This document shows, piece after piece, positions 1 to 11,300 of a DNA stretch of 64,000 nt. The first letter of the stretch is position 1. The number at the start of each line of letters is the position of its first letter. The position numbers were made by a program, and so were the translations under genes. The notes under the pieces were generated by a model. The model was not told the origin of the DNA. It worked only from the letters and a program-made list of their open reading frames with translations, and did no database searches. The DNA comes from Apteryx mantelli (lineage: Eukaryota; Chordata; Aves; Apterygiformes; Apterygidae), in assembly GCF_036417845.1 (NCBI RefSeq), contig NC_089979.1:116779415-116843414 (forward strand), read 5' to 3'.

Positions 1-600
1 TATTTGAAAATAACTTGGGCTTGGTTGGGAAACAAAAAAATAACGATAACTATAGGATGAACAAGCTCTAGATTAGGGATAAGGGGAAAAAAAGAAAAAA
101 ATGGTGGCATTAGTATTTGAGGTTTTAAACAATCTGAAAGATTACAAACAGAAGTGGAATAATGCTACTATAATTTGCTAACTTGGTATTATAATGTGTT
201 GCTGGTTTTGACAACCTAGGTTTTGATTAGCTATGTGACAGGTTTTGTCTACAGTTTTATTTTGCATGGTTTTATTTACCAGATAGTCTAGTAAAATAGA
301 AATGCTCTATGGAAATAAATCCAGAGAGCATATTCAGGCTTTCTTTCCATGTCTTTACACTCAACTCTTAAAAAGCACACTGGAAGACTTTTCAGGCAAA
401 AGATTGATCAAAATCTACATTTACAAAGGTGTTTGTGTCAGACTGTATTGCTCCAAAACAGTGAAATACTGTGGAAGTAAAATCATAGAAGACAAGATAG
501 TTAAATGGGGCAGCAGGACAAAACTTTCAGTAAATGAAGAAAATCAGAGTGTAAAGAATATGTGTTTAAATGTTCTGATTGGTTCTGTTCATAGAATTTA
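1..600. other. Upstream intergenic sequence, no gene seen
   Basis: AT-rich sequence with no coding signal I can support. In human the gene upstream of DCLK3 on the same strand is TRANK1, so part of its 3' flank could reach here, but nothing recognisable does. The 99-codon frame at 302-601 has no family resemblance. Confidence 0.5.
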
Positions 601-1000
601 AGGCCAGGAAGATACAGCACTAAGTTGTTTAGTCTGACCTCCTATATATCTCTAGCCATTACATTTTATCTAGTTATCCCTGTGGTAAGCCCAATAACTT
701 GTATTGGGGTAAAGTATGTTTTCCACTTCTTGTTTTATTTGAAGGTTTCAAGAGATGAAGGAACCAGAGCTTCCCTTTGTAATTTGTGCAGTGATTATTC
801 ACTCTCCTTGATAAAATTTCCAGTTTGAATTTGTCTGACTTCAGCTTCCAGGCATTGATTCTCTTTATTCTTTTCCTCTACAAGATTAAGGGACTTTTAG
901 TTCTTGGTATTTTGTCCTATGGAGACACGTACACGCTGTTATCAAATTGCATCTCCTCCTTCTTCATAAGATAAACAGACCGAACTCTTTTCATGTAATC
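601..1000 (-). mobile_element. Old CR1 LINE 3' end
   Basis: On the + strand the segment reads as the reverse complement of a sauropsid CR1 3' region. Landmarks in order are tagtctgacctcctatat (632-649), aagcccaataactt near 688, ttcaagagatgaaggaacca near 748, and agtttgaatttgtctgactt near 823 running into cagcttccaggcattg. It ends near aagataaacagaccga (967). The element runs in the minus direction. It is well diverged, so old. The flanks are not marked by clear target duplications. Confidence 0.7.
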
Positions 1001-1799
1001 AGTTTTGTGGCTCGTTACTTCACTCTCACCGATTTTTCAAACATACCTTTACAAATATGTGTATCAGATGTGTAGACAGTATCCCAGGAGCATTCCAGAT
1101 GCCGCAGTACGGAGAGATGAAATTGCCTTCTCGCTTGTCCTCTGCTTTATCTCCCAATCCTGCTGCTCTCCTTGGAGAGCGCTGCATGGGGAGCTGGCGC
1201 TGAGCTGCCGGTTTTCCAGAGCACTTGCCAGTCTTTTCTGAGCCGTCACTTTTCTGAGGTGCGTACAGAAGAGGGGACTGACCGTAGGGCCTCTGTCCCT
1301 TGCTCTTCAGTGTATATTTTTGCATTTGCCAGCAACCAAAGGTGTTGTGGGTGAATGAGCCCGGGTTGCCATGTGACTGCCCTTTATGGAGGCCTTGCCT
1401 TCTATCGTCTACTTGTCGTGCTGCCGATGTTTCTGCCAACTGCCAAGGTACCAGCAATGATGTTAATTTGCTTCTAAATCACTGACAAAAATTAAATAGC
1501 ACTGTGCCTGAGATGAGTCTCTTTGCAACTTCATTAAATACTGCAACTATGATTCTCAAATTTTATGAGGTCTGCTGGGCAACCAGTTGTTCATGCATTT
1601 AATATATGGTTTTTTTTACACTGTTTAGTGCTTGTTTTTAAATCCAAACCAAGTTAATGACTTACTAAGTCTACTCCATCCATGACTTGGCATTTAAGCA
1701 GACATTAAAAAAAAAAAGTGCATTTGAACTAATCAGTGGGCTAGCGCTTGCTGTGTCCTCAGTCCTTCCACCTGAGGAATAACATTGTGCATGCCTGAA
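1001..1799. other. Upstream flank, no gene seen
   Basis: Mixed-composition sequence between the CR1 fossil and the CpG island. Overlapping frames of 60-143 codons on both strands share no family features and look like chance. A poly(A) run lies near 1708-1718. Confidence 0.5.
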
Positions 1800-2002
1800 A
1801 CCACGCGGGATGCCTTCGCATCACCCTTTAATAAAACTCCAGTGCCAAGCTGGAGACCTGGATGCCCAAGGGGGGAAAACTCAGTTTTTGGTGGCTGGGG
1901 ATGGCCCCACTCAGGCCGTGGGCGAGTCGCCGACACGAGGGGAAGGCAGGGGCAAGGCGAAGAAACGGCGGTGGCGGGGGGTGGACGAGAAGCGAGGCGA
2001 GA

Positions 2003-2029
2003 GGGGGGATTTGGGAAAGGGGCGAGGGG
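2003..2029 (+). promoter_or_regulatory. G-quadruplex motif in the promoter or 5' leader
   Basis: Four G-runs (6, 3, 4 and 4 G) are separated by loops of 3-4 nt, which meets the usual G3+N1-7 rule. It lies eight bases before the upstream ATG at 2037. If transcribed it would be on the RNA strand; otherwise it is a DNA G4 candidate in the proximal promoter. Confidence 0.5.
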
Positions 2030-2167
2030 CGCGGAGATGGCGGCGGGGGGCGGCGCGCTGCCCCGCGCGGCTGCGGGGGGGCGGGCGCGACCGTTGGTGT
2101 GGCCATTGCCGCGGCGCCGCCTCCCAGCAGCTCCCCTCCCCTCACGGCGAGGAGGCGGCGCGGCGCG

Positions 2168-2196
2168 GCACCGCACCGCACAGTGCGGTGCGGTGC
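2168..2196. repeat. Perfect 29-nt palindrome in the DCLK3 5' leader
   Basis: Two 14-nt arms (2168-2181 and 2183-2196) are exact reverse complements around a single A at 2182. The arms repeat the unit caccg/cggtg. It lies about 50 bases before the start codon and is followed by short tandem ggacc/gagcc units up to the ATG. In RNA it would pair as a very GC-rich hairpin with one or a few central pairs opened for the loop. Confidence 0.9.
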
Positions 2197-2248
2197 GCCC
2201 CGGCCCCAGCGGATCGGACCGGACCGGACCGAGCCGAGCCAAGCCGCC

Positions 2249-2318
2249 ATGCCGGCCGCCGCGCCGCCCCCGCTGCAGCCCCCGGCGGGCTCCTGCTGCC
2301 CCTACGGCCACTGCGCGG
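2249..2318 (+). CDS. DCLK3: DCLK3 coding exon 1
   Basis: It encodes 23 residues plus one base of Gly24. The peptide is rich in Ala and Pro and ends in a Cys/Tyr/His cluster (CCPYGHC). The donor is G|GTGAGT at 2319. The split codon completes as GGA with the first two bases of exon 2. The ATG is preceded by gccgcc but has C at +4. The 5' UTR lies in the CpG island; the transcription start cannot be placed from sequence. Reading through the donor would add about 36 low-complexity residues before a stop. Confidence 0.8.
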
Positions 2319-5300
2319 GTGAGTGCGCCCTTCCCTCGCCCCCCGCGGCGGCCCCCCTCGCCCCGTCCCCGCGCCCTGCCTGCCCCGCTCCCCCGCGGCG
2401 GGACGCCGGCCTTTGGCGTGAGTTTTGAGGGCGATTTCGGCCGGGCGAGCTGGGGGCAGCCGGACTCCGGCTCTGGGGGGGCATGACCGGGCTCCGGTGG
2501 CGGGGGAAACTTCCTCCCTGGCCGTTATATGTTACTGCATGTGTTAACGTTGCGTGTATATACTACTGACCTAACTGCTCTAGGGTGCGTGAGCAGGGAG
2601 CGAGCACTGCTTGCCTTGTGCAAGCCCGGCGGTGCTCGCCGCGACGGACGGGGGAGAGTTTCTGTGGCATTTGAGCTTGAAATTAGGATAGAGTGACTTA
2701 GGAAAGAGTGATTTCTGCTCCGGGGTGAGCTGGGGAAAAGCCAGCTGTGGCTGAATTCCGGCAACAGCTTCAAAGACAAGAAAATCTTTTAAAAAGGTGT
2801 TCCCCAAAGATGCGAAGTTGGGATGTTTATTCCGCTGTGCTCATCACCTGGGTTGTGCAACATTCAGTTGCTTTTCTTGGAATAAGGAGAAGTCGCCCTG
2901 CTTTGTATCATAAGAAAACCTAATGAGTTTTGTACAGCCTTTGGGAAATGGAGCAAAATACTACTAAAAGGAGAATAAGACGCTACTAAAAGGAGAATAA
3001 TTCTTTGCTGCTTCATACAGAGTTGTCGGAGGTCAGGCTAACCTTCCTTTTCCCAGGCTGAGAGACCACCTAAGCAACTGTAGAGGATACAAAAGCAAGC
3101 TTTATAATCTGAAGGTTAAATCATTGTTTACTATTCTGAAAGGCATGGACAGGGTCATGTGTATTGCAATAAAAATCAAAGATGAGAAGTCATTTGCAGT
3201 CCTCTAATACTTGCTGTGAGTATAGTTCACTTGAAATAAATGCTAATAGGCCAGTAAGATAGCACTGATGCTGTGTAAAAATAAACAGTATTTGTTCCAA
3301 AGATTTGTAGCTGTTGCACAGCCGTGTGTTAAAACACATTTAGAGACTGAATTTTCTCTCACCTGGTGTTCAGTTTGGAGATTACTACAGTTGCAACTAT
3401 GTGGGTTACAGGTTTAGGCTTAAAGGGTGGGGAAGGCTATTGTGCCCTGAGTGTCGAATGTAGATGCCTTGAGGTGCGGTAGCCAAACCACCCAGCTGTG
3501 CCTTATGGAGCACAAAATGCCGCTTCTGCTCTTGCATACCCTGACTTCTGTAGTGAAATCAGTTACACTTGCTCCTGTTTAATAACAGAATGGATATGTA
3601 TAGGAAGACTATTCTGTAACTTTTCACTGTGTGGCATGATTTTTCTTCCATTCCTCGGTAGTCAGGACTAAATGGGCCACTGGTTTAACCTAATGGGACA
3701 GTTTTCAATTTCTGAGAGGCTATGCTTGGAAACAGCTCTGTATTTTGAAGCTTTTGCTACACAGTGTACTGAAATACTTCTTTTAAACAAGACCTCACAA
3801 CTGTGTAAACAAACTCTCGCTTCCTTCTCTGAGCCTGTAGGTTTCAACCTGTATTGTGTGAGGGGTTAATCTAATAGTTTATCTTGCATATTTTTGCTAC
3901 TAACTTCATAATATAAATAACAATATATGCATATGCACATATTTAGAAAAACCTTGTTCAAGTTCTGCAATTCATTATACCTTTGCTATCCTGTAGCTTT
4001 TGATCCAATTTCTTTTGCAATGTTTGGAGTTGTGTGTTTCATGTAGTATACTTTTCTATGGAGACTGGTCTGAAAAAATATCAGTTAAATTATTAATCAA
4101 ATAAAAGCAAAAGAACAAAGAAGTGGGTAGATAAGAAAAGAAGCAACTTAAAAGGTCTTTGGAGCTGAGTAAGTGGGAGCCATGGAAAAGCATTTACAAA
4201 TTAGAAGAAGAGGGGAGGAAAAAAAAAACACTTCTGCTTTATGGTTTCCAAGGAAATACTTCCTGTCAACTAAGAAAGGACAAGAGAAAAAAAGGAATGT
4301 GGTGTTAGTAAAAAAAAACAAACAAAAAAAACCCAAAAAGCCAACCCCCCAAAAAAACTTGATGAATTTTTCAAATGTAGTAGAAAACTTTCTGATGCCT
4401 TCTCTAATGACATGGGTATCAAACAAGTGCCCCCCCCCCGGTATTCTTTTTCTTTATCCCTCCTCTTAACGCTTTCTTGTGTTTTTTTTTTCTTGTACAC
4501 TCTGAATGTAGTTTCACTCCTTGAAATATTGAGAAGCAGAGCACAGTCACAAAACAGCTGTCAAGTGATCTAAAGCTTACAAAATACACTACAACTAGTT
4601 TATGTAGTACAAGTGCAGCCACTACGTCTTCAACAGCAACTCCATTGTGCTCTTCTCAAGAGGCGGCTGCATATTATAGTTGAGGAAGCTGTGCTGCGGT
4701 TCTTTAGATAGAATTGATCCTGCAGAGTTAGACCTTTCTTGTATTGTAATGGGTGTGGATCTACAGATATGGCATTACTCTCCCCATAAAAGCTTTTGCA
4801 GGACATGTCAGCTGAGGGCTAGCCTCTGGTAGTAAATCTCCATACATGGTTCGTTAACCTGAATTGGTTAATTGGGCTTAAAGTGTCAGCACAGATAAGA
4901 TAATTTGGTTTTAATTCAAGTGATTGGCACATGTTCAAGACCCTGAAGTTGAGCTGTTCTACTGTTACCTTGTCTTCAATGTTGTCTTAAGTTAATTGAC
5001 TTGGGCATGCTAATCTGAGTTTTGAATATATCTTTATCTAGTAGTCTCACGATAGACTTTGTATCTGACTGCACTGCAGTGCTTTCTAGTCATGTCCTAC
5101 CCAGCTTCTCTATTTTGGTGTTTGTGGGACTTTCCACATGTGGTGACTAAGGGAGGTTGTGTGGGATTCACTTCCCAGTTTCTAAGCTCACTTAGCTTTA
5201 CATTGCTTTCTACAGCTCTAGGTTTGTAGAGATCTGGAAGCTGGTCCTTCCTTCTTTTCCAACAGTTCTAGGGCTAATGGAGTGGGGTTTTGTCACTGTA

Positions 5301-8300
5301 TTCCCTCTTTTGCTTTGACATGATGATTCCTAAATATTTAACAACACTTGAAATCAGTGTTAATGTAGATTTTCTTGTAAATGTAATGAGCACTAGAACA
5401 TTATGGAACATTCAGCAGTCTCATTTAGATTGATCCAGCTCTCACTGAAGGCAATGTGAATCTTTTAATTAGCTTCAATGTAACTTAGAGCTGAAAATGT
5501 AGAAATGGAAAGAGGTGAATGTGAGTTTTTACAGTACGCTGTTTCCAGGATTTCCTTGTTTTCAGGGTAGGTGGTCTTTCCTTTAGGAAAATGTCCACTA
5601 GATCCTGGAAGCAGACTGAAAAAGGGCAGGGGGAGCTACTGCCTCAATTAGTTCTAATGTGAATTTGAGGTTTTGGTATTTGTCTTCACTGCAAATGGAA
5701 ATCAGGTACATTTACCAGCTTCCCTCTGTTATTAGTGTAATTCTCTCAGTCTAATTGTTATAAGAATGCAAAACAATTACCTATGCTAAGTATTCTTAGA
5801 AGCTTTCAGTAATCATTCTGAAAACACCATCTCCCACTCGATCAATGTTGCTAGCCTGCACGTATATTTTAGCTTTTTAGTTTTCATATCACACCAAATA
5901 ATGTACTTAATAGAAATGCTGAGAAATGTCTGGTAGTGTGAAAATTCTGAGCTTTCTGCTTGTCATCATGCTTTTAAATATAATTAGCACTGGCTTAGAG
6001 TTTTGCCTGGAGAAAAAAAAAATTTCTTTTATAAATGGTGCAAAACAACTGGTTTTGCAATGTTGGCTTTAATATATGACTCTCTTCTTAAAAAGTGGAT
6101 CTGTAATAATGGGATTGGAAATTCCACTCTTACACGTGAGTTAACATCTCTTAAATGTGCTAAATTTCCAAGTAAAATGTTTGGATAATTGCCACTTTTG
6201 CAAACTAAACAGAGAATCAGACTCTAGCTGGGTCTTCTCTTCAGTTATGCAACAATGTTATTAGTAATAAAGGTTTTAGAAGCCTAATTAAACCCTCAGT
6301 GACACCTCTGCAAGCCCTCTAATTTTCATTGGTTTTGCTCAGTTGCAACTGATTAGTCATCAAATTGAGATTTAGGAAGCAATCCAAGTAAAATCTGATA
6401 CAAAAATAAGCAGAATCCTGCTCCTTCCATTGAGACAGCATTGGCTAACAGGATTAAAAAGCAATGAAAACTTACTTTGTGATGAAGCATGAATAAGTAA
6501 TTTGAAATATATGATAGTTCAGGAGTCCAGAACATCAACGTGAAACTCCTTGGACACTGAACCATGAGAAACACACAGAGAGCTTTAACAGATGGATAAT
6601 TGCAAATGTGGCAGTTGTGTAAGATGCTTTTCTTTTCTTCTGCTAGTTCTGCCCCTCTCCTGAAAGATGTTCTTGATGGAAGGTCCTGGATTGCATAGCT
6701 CGCTTCCCTAGTTACTGGGACCGTCCCTAAACCTGTCAAACTACAAAAAGCAGGCATAGCTGTTACCAATAAAATACACAGGGCTGTCACCTTTGAAAGA
6801 AATGAAATAAATGAGCAGTTTTATCATGTTCTTTTTTGGTTTTATGCAGGGTAATAACTTAAACTGAGCCTCACATCTCCAAATGCACTGCTTCATTTCA
6901 TGTGCAGTGCACTTCATCTTTACAGATTATGCATCTGTATACTTCTTTAAAGGAGTTTCATTATGCTCATTTTTTAATCTGCTACCTTTAGAATGTCAGA
7001 AAGAAAAAAAATAATGGAAGTGGGGTTCTTCTCTTAAAAAAAAAAAAAGAGAGAAAGAAAGAAAGTAAAAATGATGGCACTTGTGACTCATTGCCAGACT
7101 ACATGAAATCTTTACCTTCATCTGCTGCTCTGGGGGTGATTCAGCTCAGTTTAACACTAACACATGGCAATAGCCATATGTGTTTGCTGTAAATATTTTA
7201 TTTTTTAATTACAAATGGCTTAATTTAGAAAATCTTAAACTGTACAGTGGGCTTGCTGTGGACCTGCAGGGGGAGCAGATGAGCTGATAGGAAGGTAACT
7301 TTTGCCCAACCAGTATGGATGGATGGGGAAAGGGAGTGTAAAACTGTCAGAAAGCAAACCAGGCTGCCCTGCAGCAGTCTGGCCCCAACTGCTTAGTTTC
7401 TGAGGGGAGCCAGGTGGGAGAAGGCCAGGGCAGACTGCAAGGAGGCTCTGAATATTTAGCAAAAAGGAGAAAAAAGAGGAAAGGAAAAAGCTGAATTCAT
7501 TTTCTTTGAGGAGAGAGAAGGAAGAATGGCTGCTAAATGTCTTTTATCCATCATGGTTCTCAAATATGGTAAATACAGTCGCGTGTTCCTGTGTGCTGAG
7601 CCTCCTACATGCATATCACTGCAGGTTGGCACTGGAGGTGTGGGTGACAAGGAGGCAGCATCCATCTTCAGAATGGAAAAATCCGTAGCTTTCCTAGCTC
7701 TAGCAAGGGATCCAGTGTGGGGATCACTTGGTCTCCCATCCTCAGCTGAAGTCCAGCCAGCTGCAAGGTTTTCCACCCAGGCTGTCCCTCCAGACAGCCC
7801 TTCCCACCTGAGGAAATCCTTAGCCACAGCATCTGTCTGCTTTGCAGCCGCTCTGTACTCTTTACCCTCTAGCATCTCCCATAAACTGAGGGATCCATAT
7901 ACCAAAACTGGCAGCGAAAAGGAGAGTCTGAAACGGGAGGGAGGGGGAAAGGGACTAGAGTGAATGCCTGAAAAACTGGGGAAGAATGAGAATGGACCTT
8001 CATGGGGCTGAAAGACTTAGAGATATCTGGTTTCCAGTTTGCATGACATAATGGATGTTTATTTTATTCTTCAAATCAAAAGCTTTTATTTTTTACATGC
8101 TGTCAGCAGATATGTTTTAGTGGTCTTCTTGCATGCCAGGGGCTTGTGAGGGCAGGGAGTGGATACAGAAGTGTGTCTCTCCCTTGCTTGTGTCCTCTAG
8201 GACTAGTCTTTAATGATGTTTTTTCCTGACTGCTGACGTTTTGGAGCTCGCTTAATAGAACAAGACGTAATTTGGCCGGGAGAAACTTTAGTCCTGTTGA

Positions 8301-11300
8301 TGATGTGCGGGAAAGAAGGAACCCAACTTGACACACAGTTGAGTTTGCAGGGCTGACAGTTAAAGGAAAAATAATACTCCATGCAAATTTAAGCATGCTT
8401 GATGTGAAATTGTGAAAGATAATGAACTTGGAATTCCATCATACTTATTTTATAGGACTTTTAGGACTAAAACTGTATATTTATAAGACAGATACATTAA
8501 TAATATATCTTTTTATTTATATAAATTGGAGGTGGATGTGCTGGCATGAATGCGATAGGAGCTGCCCATAAAGGTAGAAGAAATAATGTTGTAGAAATTA
8601 AGCTCATTCCCTTTTTATTGTGACAGTATTAAAATTGTTTTTGAAAGATTCCCACTGATGAGCAGTATTTATGATACTGGATGTAATTTTGTTTTCATTC
8701 TGCAGCAGTAGATAATGCAATTAATAATTCTTGCAAATACTGTGATAGGTAATTCCTGATGTTGTCTGCTAAAATACACTTCAGTTGTCTAAAAATACTT
8801 AGATTGTGCTTATCTCATTGGTTCAGGAAACCACGGTTATGATGACCAGATGATTTACAGTACTGTTTTATTGCATCATATAATTTGTATTTGCCTCACT
8901 GTCTAATATGTCTTGAGCACATATCATTTGACCAATGTGTTTCTGTCAGAACAGGTACTTAAAATCCAACATTATTGAAGTTACAAAGTCAAGCCTTTAC
9001 AACTATTGATTAGTGATGTTGTCTTCCCCCCTGCCCTGCTTTGTGTGCATTATGATATAACCATTAATTGCACTATCAGTTGTTATTTTCCCTAGAGTCT
9101 CTGACTCCATTGGTGCATAGGATGGACAAAGCTTATGTAATGAGCATCAACTCACTGTTTGCCCCAGTTGTTCATGCGTTTCATGGCATGCTTTTTGAAC
9201 CCTGCCGTGAATATGGTTTATTAACTTCCTCTTGGGCTTTTCTGTCATGCTTATCCTTACAAGAGCAGAATACTTCACAAACATGGATTAGCATCTTTGT
9301 GATAGCTCTAAAGAGAGTGCATTAACTATGTTTTTCTGAGTGGGAGTCAAGGTGCAAAAATTAAGGTCAAAAGTCCTTTAATTCAGAGAAGAATGCAATC
9401 TGAGATATCCAGGCCCGCAATTTTGGGATGACTTAGTGTTTTGTATGTGTTGTGTTATAATACTTTATATGCCTGAGGTACAGCTTCCAGCAAATTTTGT
9501 TGCAACTGTGACCATCGAATACTTTTGCAGATCAGGTCCTAGGATATTATTCTGGGCACCAGAATGTAATTGTCACTGAAAAATCTAGGTTAAGTCAATT
9601 GCTTAGAAACTCTGTGGAAGTGTCTGGGATAAAATCCATTTCTCTAAAGCTGTAGTCCCTTACCTTGAGAAAACATTCTTCCTCTTCTGTATTCTTTCAC
9701 AACACACTTTTCAACTGCTGTGCTTGGAGAGATAAGGTTTCTGTAGACAACAGGCTTTTTCACTGCATGGTCCTGATGCTGATTTTTCTGTTAAAGAGGA
9801 TCCACTGTGGCCCGAAGGGGCCAAAGGAAAAACCTTATGTGCTTGTAAACTATCTTTTATGCAAGGAGATGGTGAATTGAAGTTGTGTTGATAACTTTAG
9901 TTCTGTCTTCTCTTAATAATGAACTTAGTGATGTTCTTTTAGTACAGCTATCTCTTCGTGTGCATGTAGTTTCTCTATTCTTTTAAAAAAATAATCTAGG
10001 CGAACTGCTATGGTAAGTGACAACAGGAGGAGGTAGATGTCCTTTATGAAGAACTGCAACAGAGCAGACCAGGGATGTGAGGACAGTTCTGTTAGTGGCT
10101 TCCAAGCCTGTCCTTTTGCATAAGCTCAGGGTCCAACCTGACTTCCTGGCCCATCTTGTTCCCATCCTCACATTTACTGGTTCCCATTTCCAGTCTCCCT
10201 CTGCTTCCACTTTGTCAGCAAAGTTCATAGGAATTGCTGTCAGCCAGTATCTAAATATGGCCCTATTTGCCCCATCTCCTGCAGCCTTTCCCAGTCCTTT
10301 TTCCTCCTCACTTGTGACTTCTTAGCCCTCTCTTTTTCTTTTATCCACCCAGTCCAGATCTCCAGTCATTCCTGTTTCAGTTCTGGCACTGGCACTGCTA
10401 TAGCCAGTTTGGATTCTGGACAGAGTGATACCCAGAAGAGTAATGTCCCCCCTCATTTCCTTTCCTATTCCCAGCCCTTCTGTTCTCACCCAGCAAGTTC
10501 TAGGTTCCTGTCCCAGCTCCTCCTCCATTCTGTCTCATTTGCCTTCCCCCAGTTGACTTCCATTTTTAGTCCTTTTGCCAGGGCTCCTCATCTCCTGTCT
10601 TTTAAGTAATTCCTTATCCTGGTCTCTTTTCTGGTGCCAGTCCATCTTTCACAACACACTGGAGCACTGAGTGACTTCTCTTCTCCCTAGTCCTGTTTAT
10701 CTGCCTGTACACGTATTTGTCTATAGTCTTCGTTTCTTTTGTTAGCCAAATCCTTGTGCTGCTTGTTTGCTTCCAGCTTCCCTTCTGACAAGCCAGTTCC
10801 ATTCTCCTCCATTTCCCTTATTAACTTTCAGTCTCCCTGTGAGAGGCTCCAGCCACTGTAACTTATCCCAAACTTTTCATTCAACCGTCCAGCCTTTTCT
10901 TATCAATGTGCCTCAGTAGCTGTTAAAAGGGAAGAGAAATTTTTGAAGCTTGAGCTGCCCCTCAAGGGCATACACCGTGCCTCTGATCTGTGTGAGCCTT
11001 TTGAGCTCGCTCAGGCTGGAACTAGTGGGGATTTTCCTGCTGAGTTTGGCATTGTCTCTTACTGAGATCTTGTGAAATTAGACTTCCTTTTCTATGTAAA
11101 ATTTTATATGGATAAAATTGACATGGGGTGACTACTTGCTGCTGCTGCTGAAGTAAAGGCCCATCCTAACTCAAACAAAATCTCTGTCCTAAATGTCTGG
11201 AAAGCATGGCAAGGAGGCAAGGGTGAGCAGGAGGAAAGGAAGGAGGGGGTGTTTCCGCACCCTCAGCTATAGTTATTTAGAGAAAAACTCACCAGTGTTT

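Larger units (their letters stand above)
1800..2480 (+). promoter_or_regulatory. DCLK3: CpG-island promoter of DCLK3
   Basis: GC content and CpG density rise sharply from about 1800 and fall away after about 2480, against an AT-rich background on both sides. GC-box-like gggcgg motifs occur (for example near 2045 and 2080). I see no convincing TATA box near the start codon. Exon 1 with the DCLK3 ATG lies inside. This fits a TATA-less CpG-island promoter. Whether it also fires on the minus strand cannot be told. Confidence 0.8.

Noticed and set aside
1862..2248. N-terminally extended DCLK3 starting at in-frame ATG 1862 or 1901
   Set aside because: The frame is open, but the added peptide is low-complexity and lies where promoter features sit. 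The 2249 ATG with gccgcc context is the simpler start.
1733..2486. Long GC-rich frames on both strands over the CpG island (192 and 233 codons)
   Set aside because: High GC removes stop codons by chance. The peptides are Ala/Arg/Pro/Gly-rich without domains, and only the exon 1 frame joins properly to exon 2.
7456..7963. Overlapping 145- and 149-codon frames on opposite strands in intron 1
   Set aside because: No recognisable family, no fitting splice sites and no codon pattern. They shadow each other in moderately GC-rich DNA.
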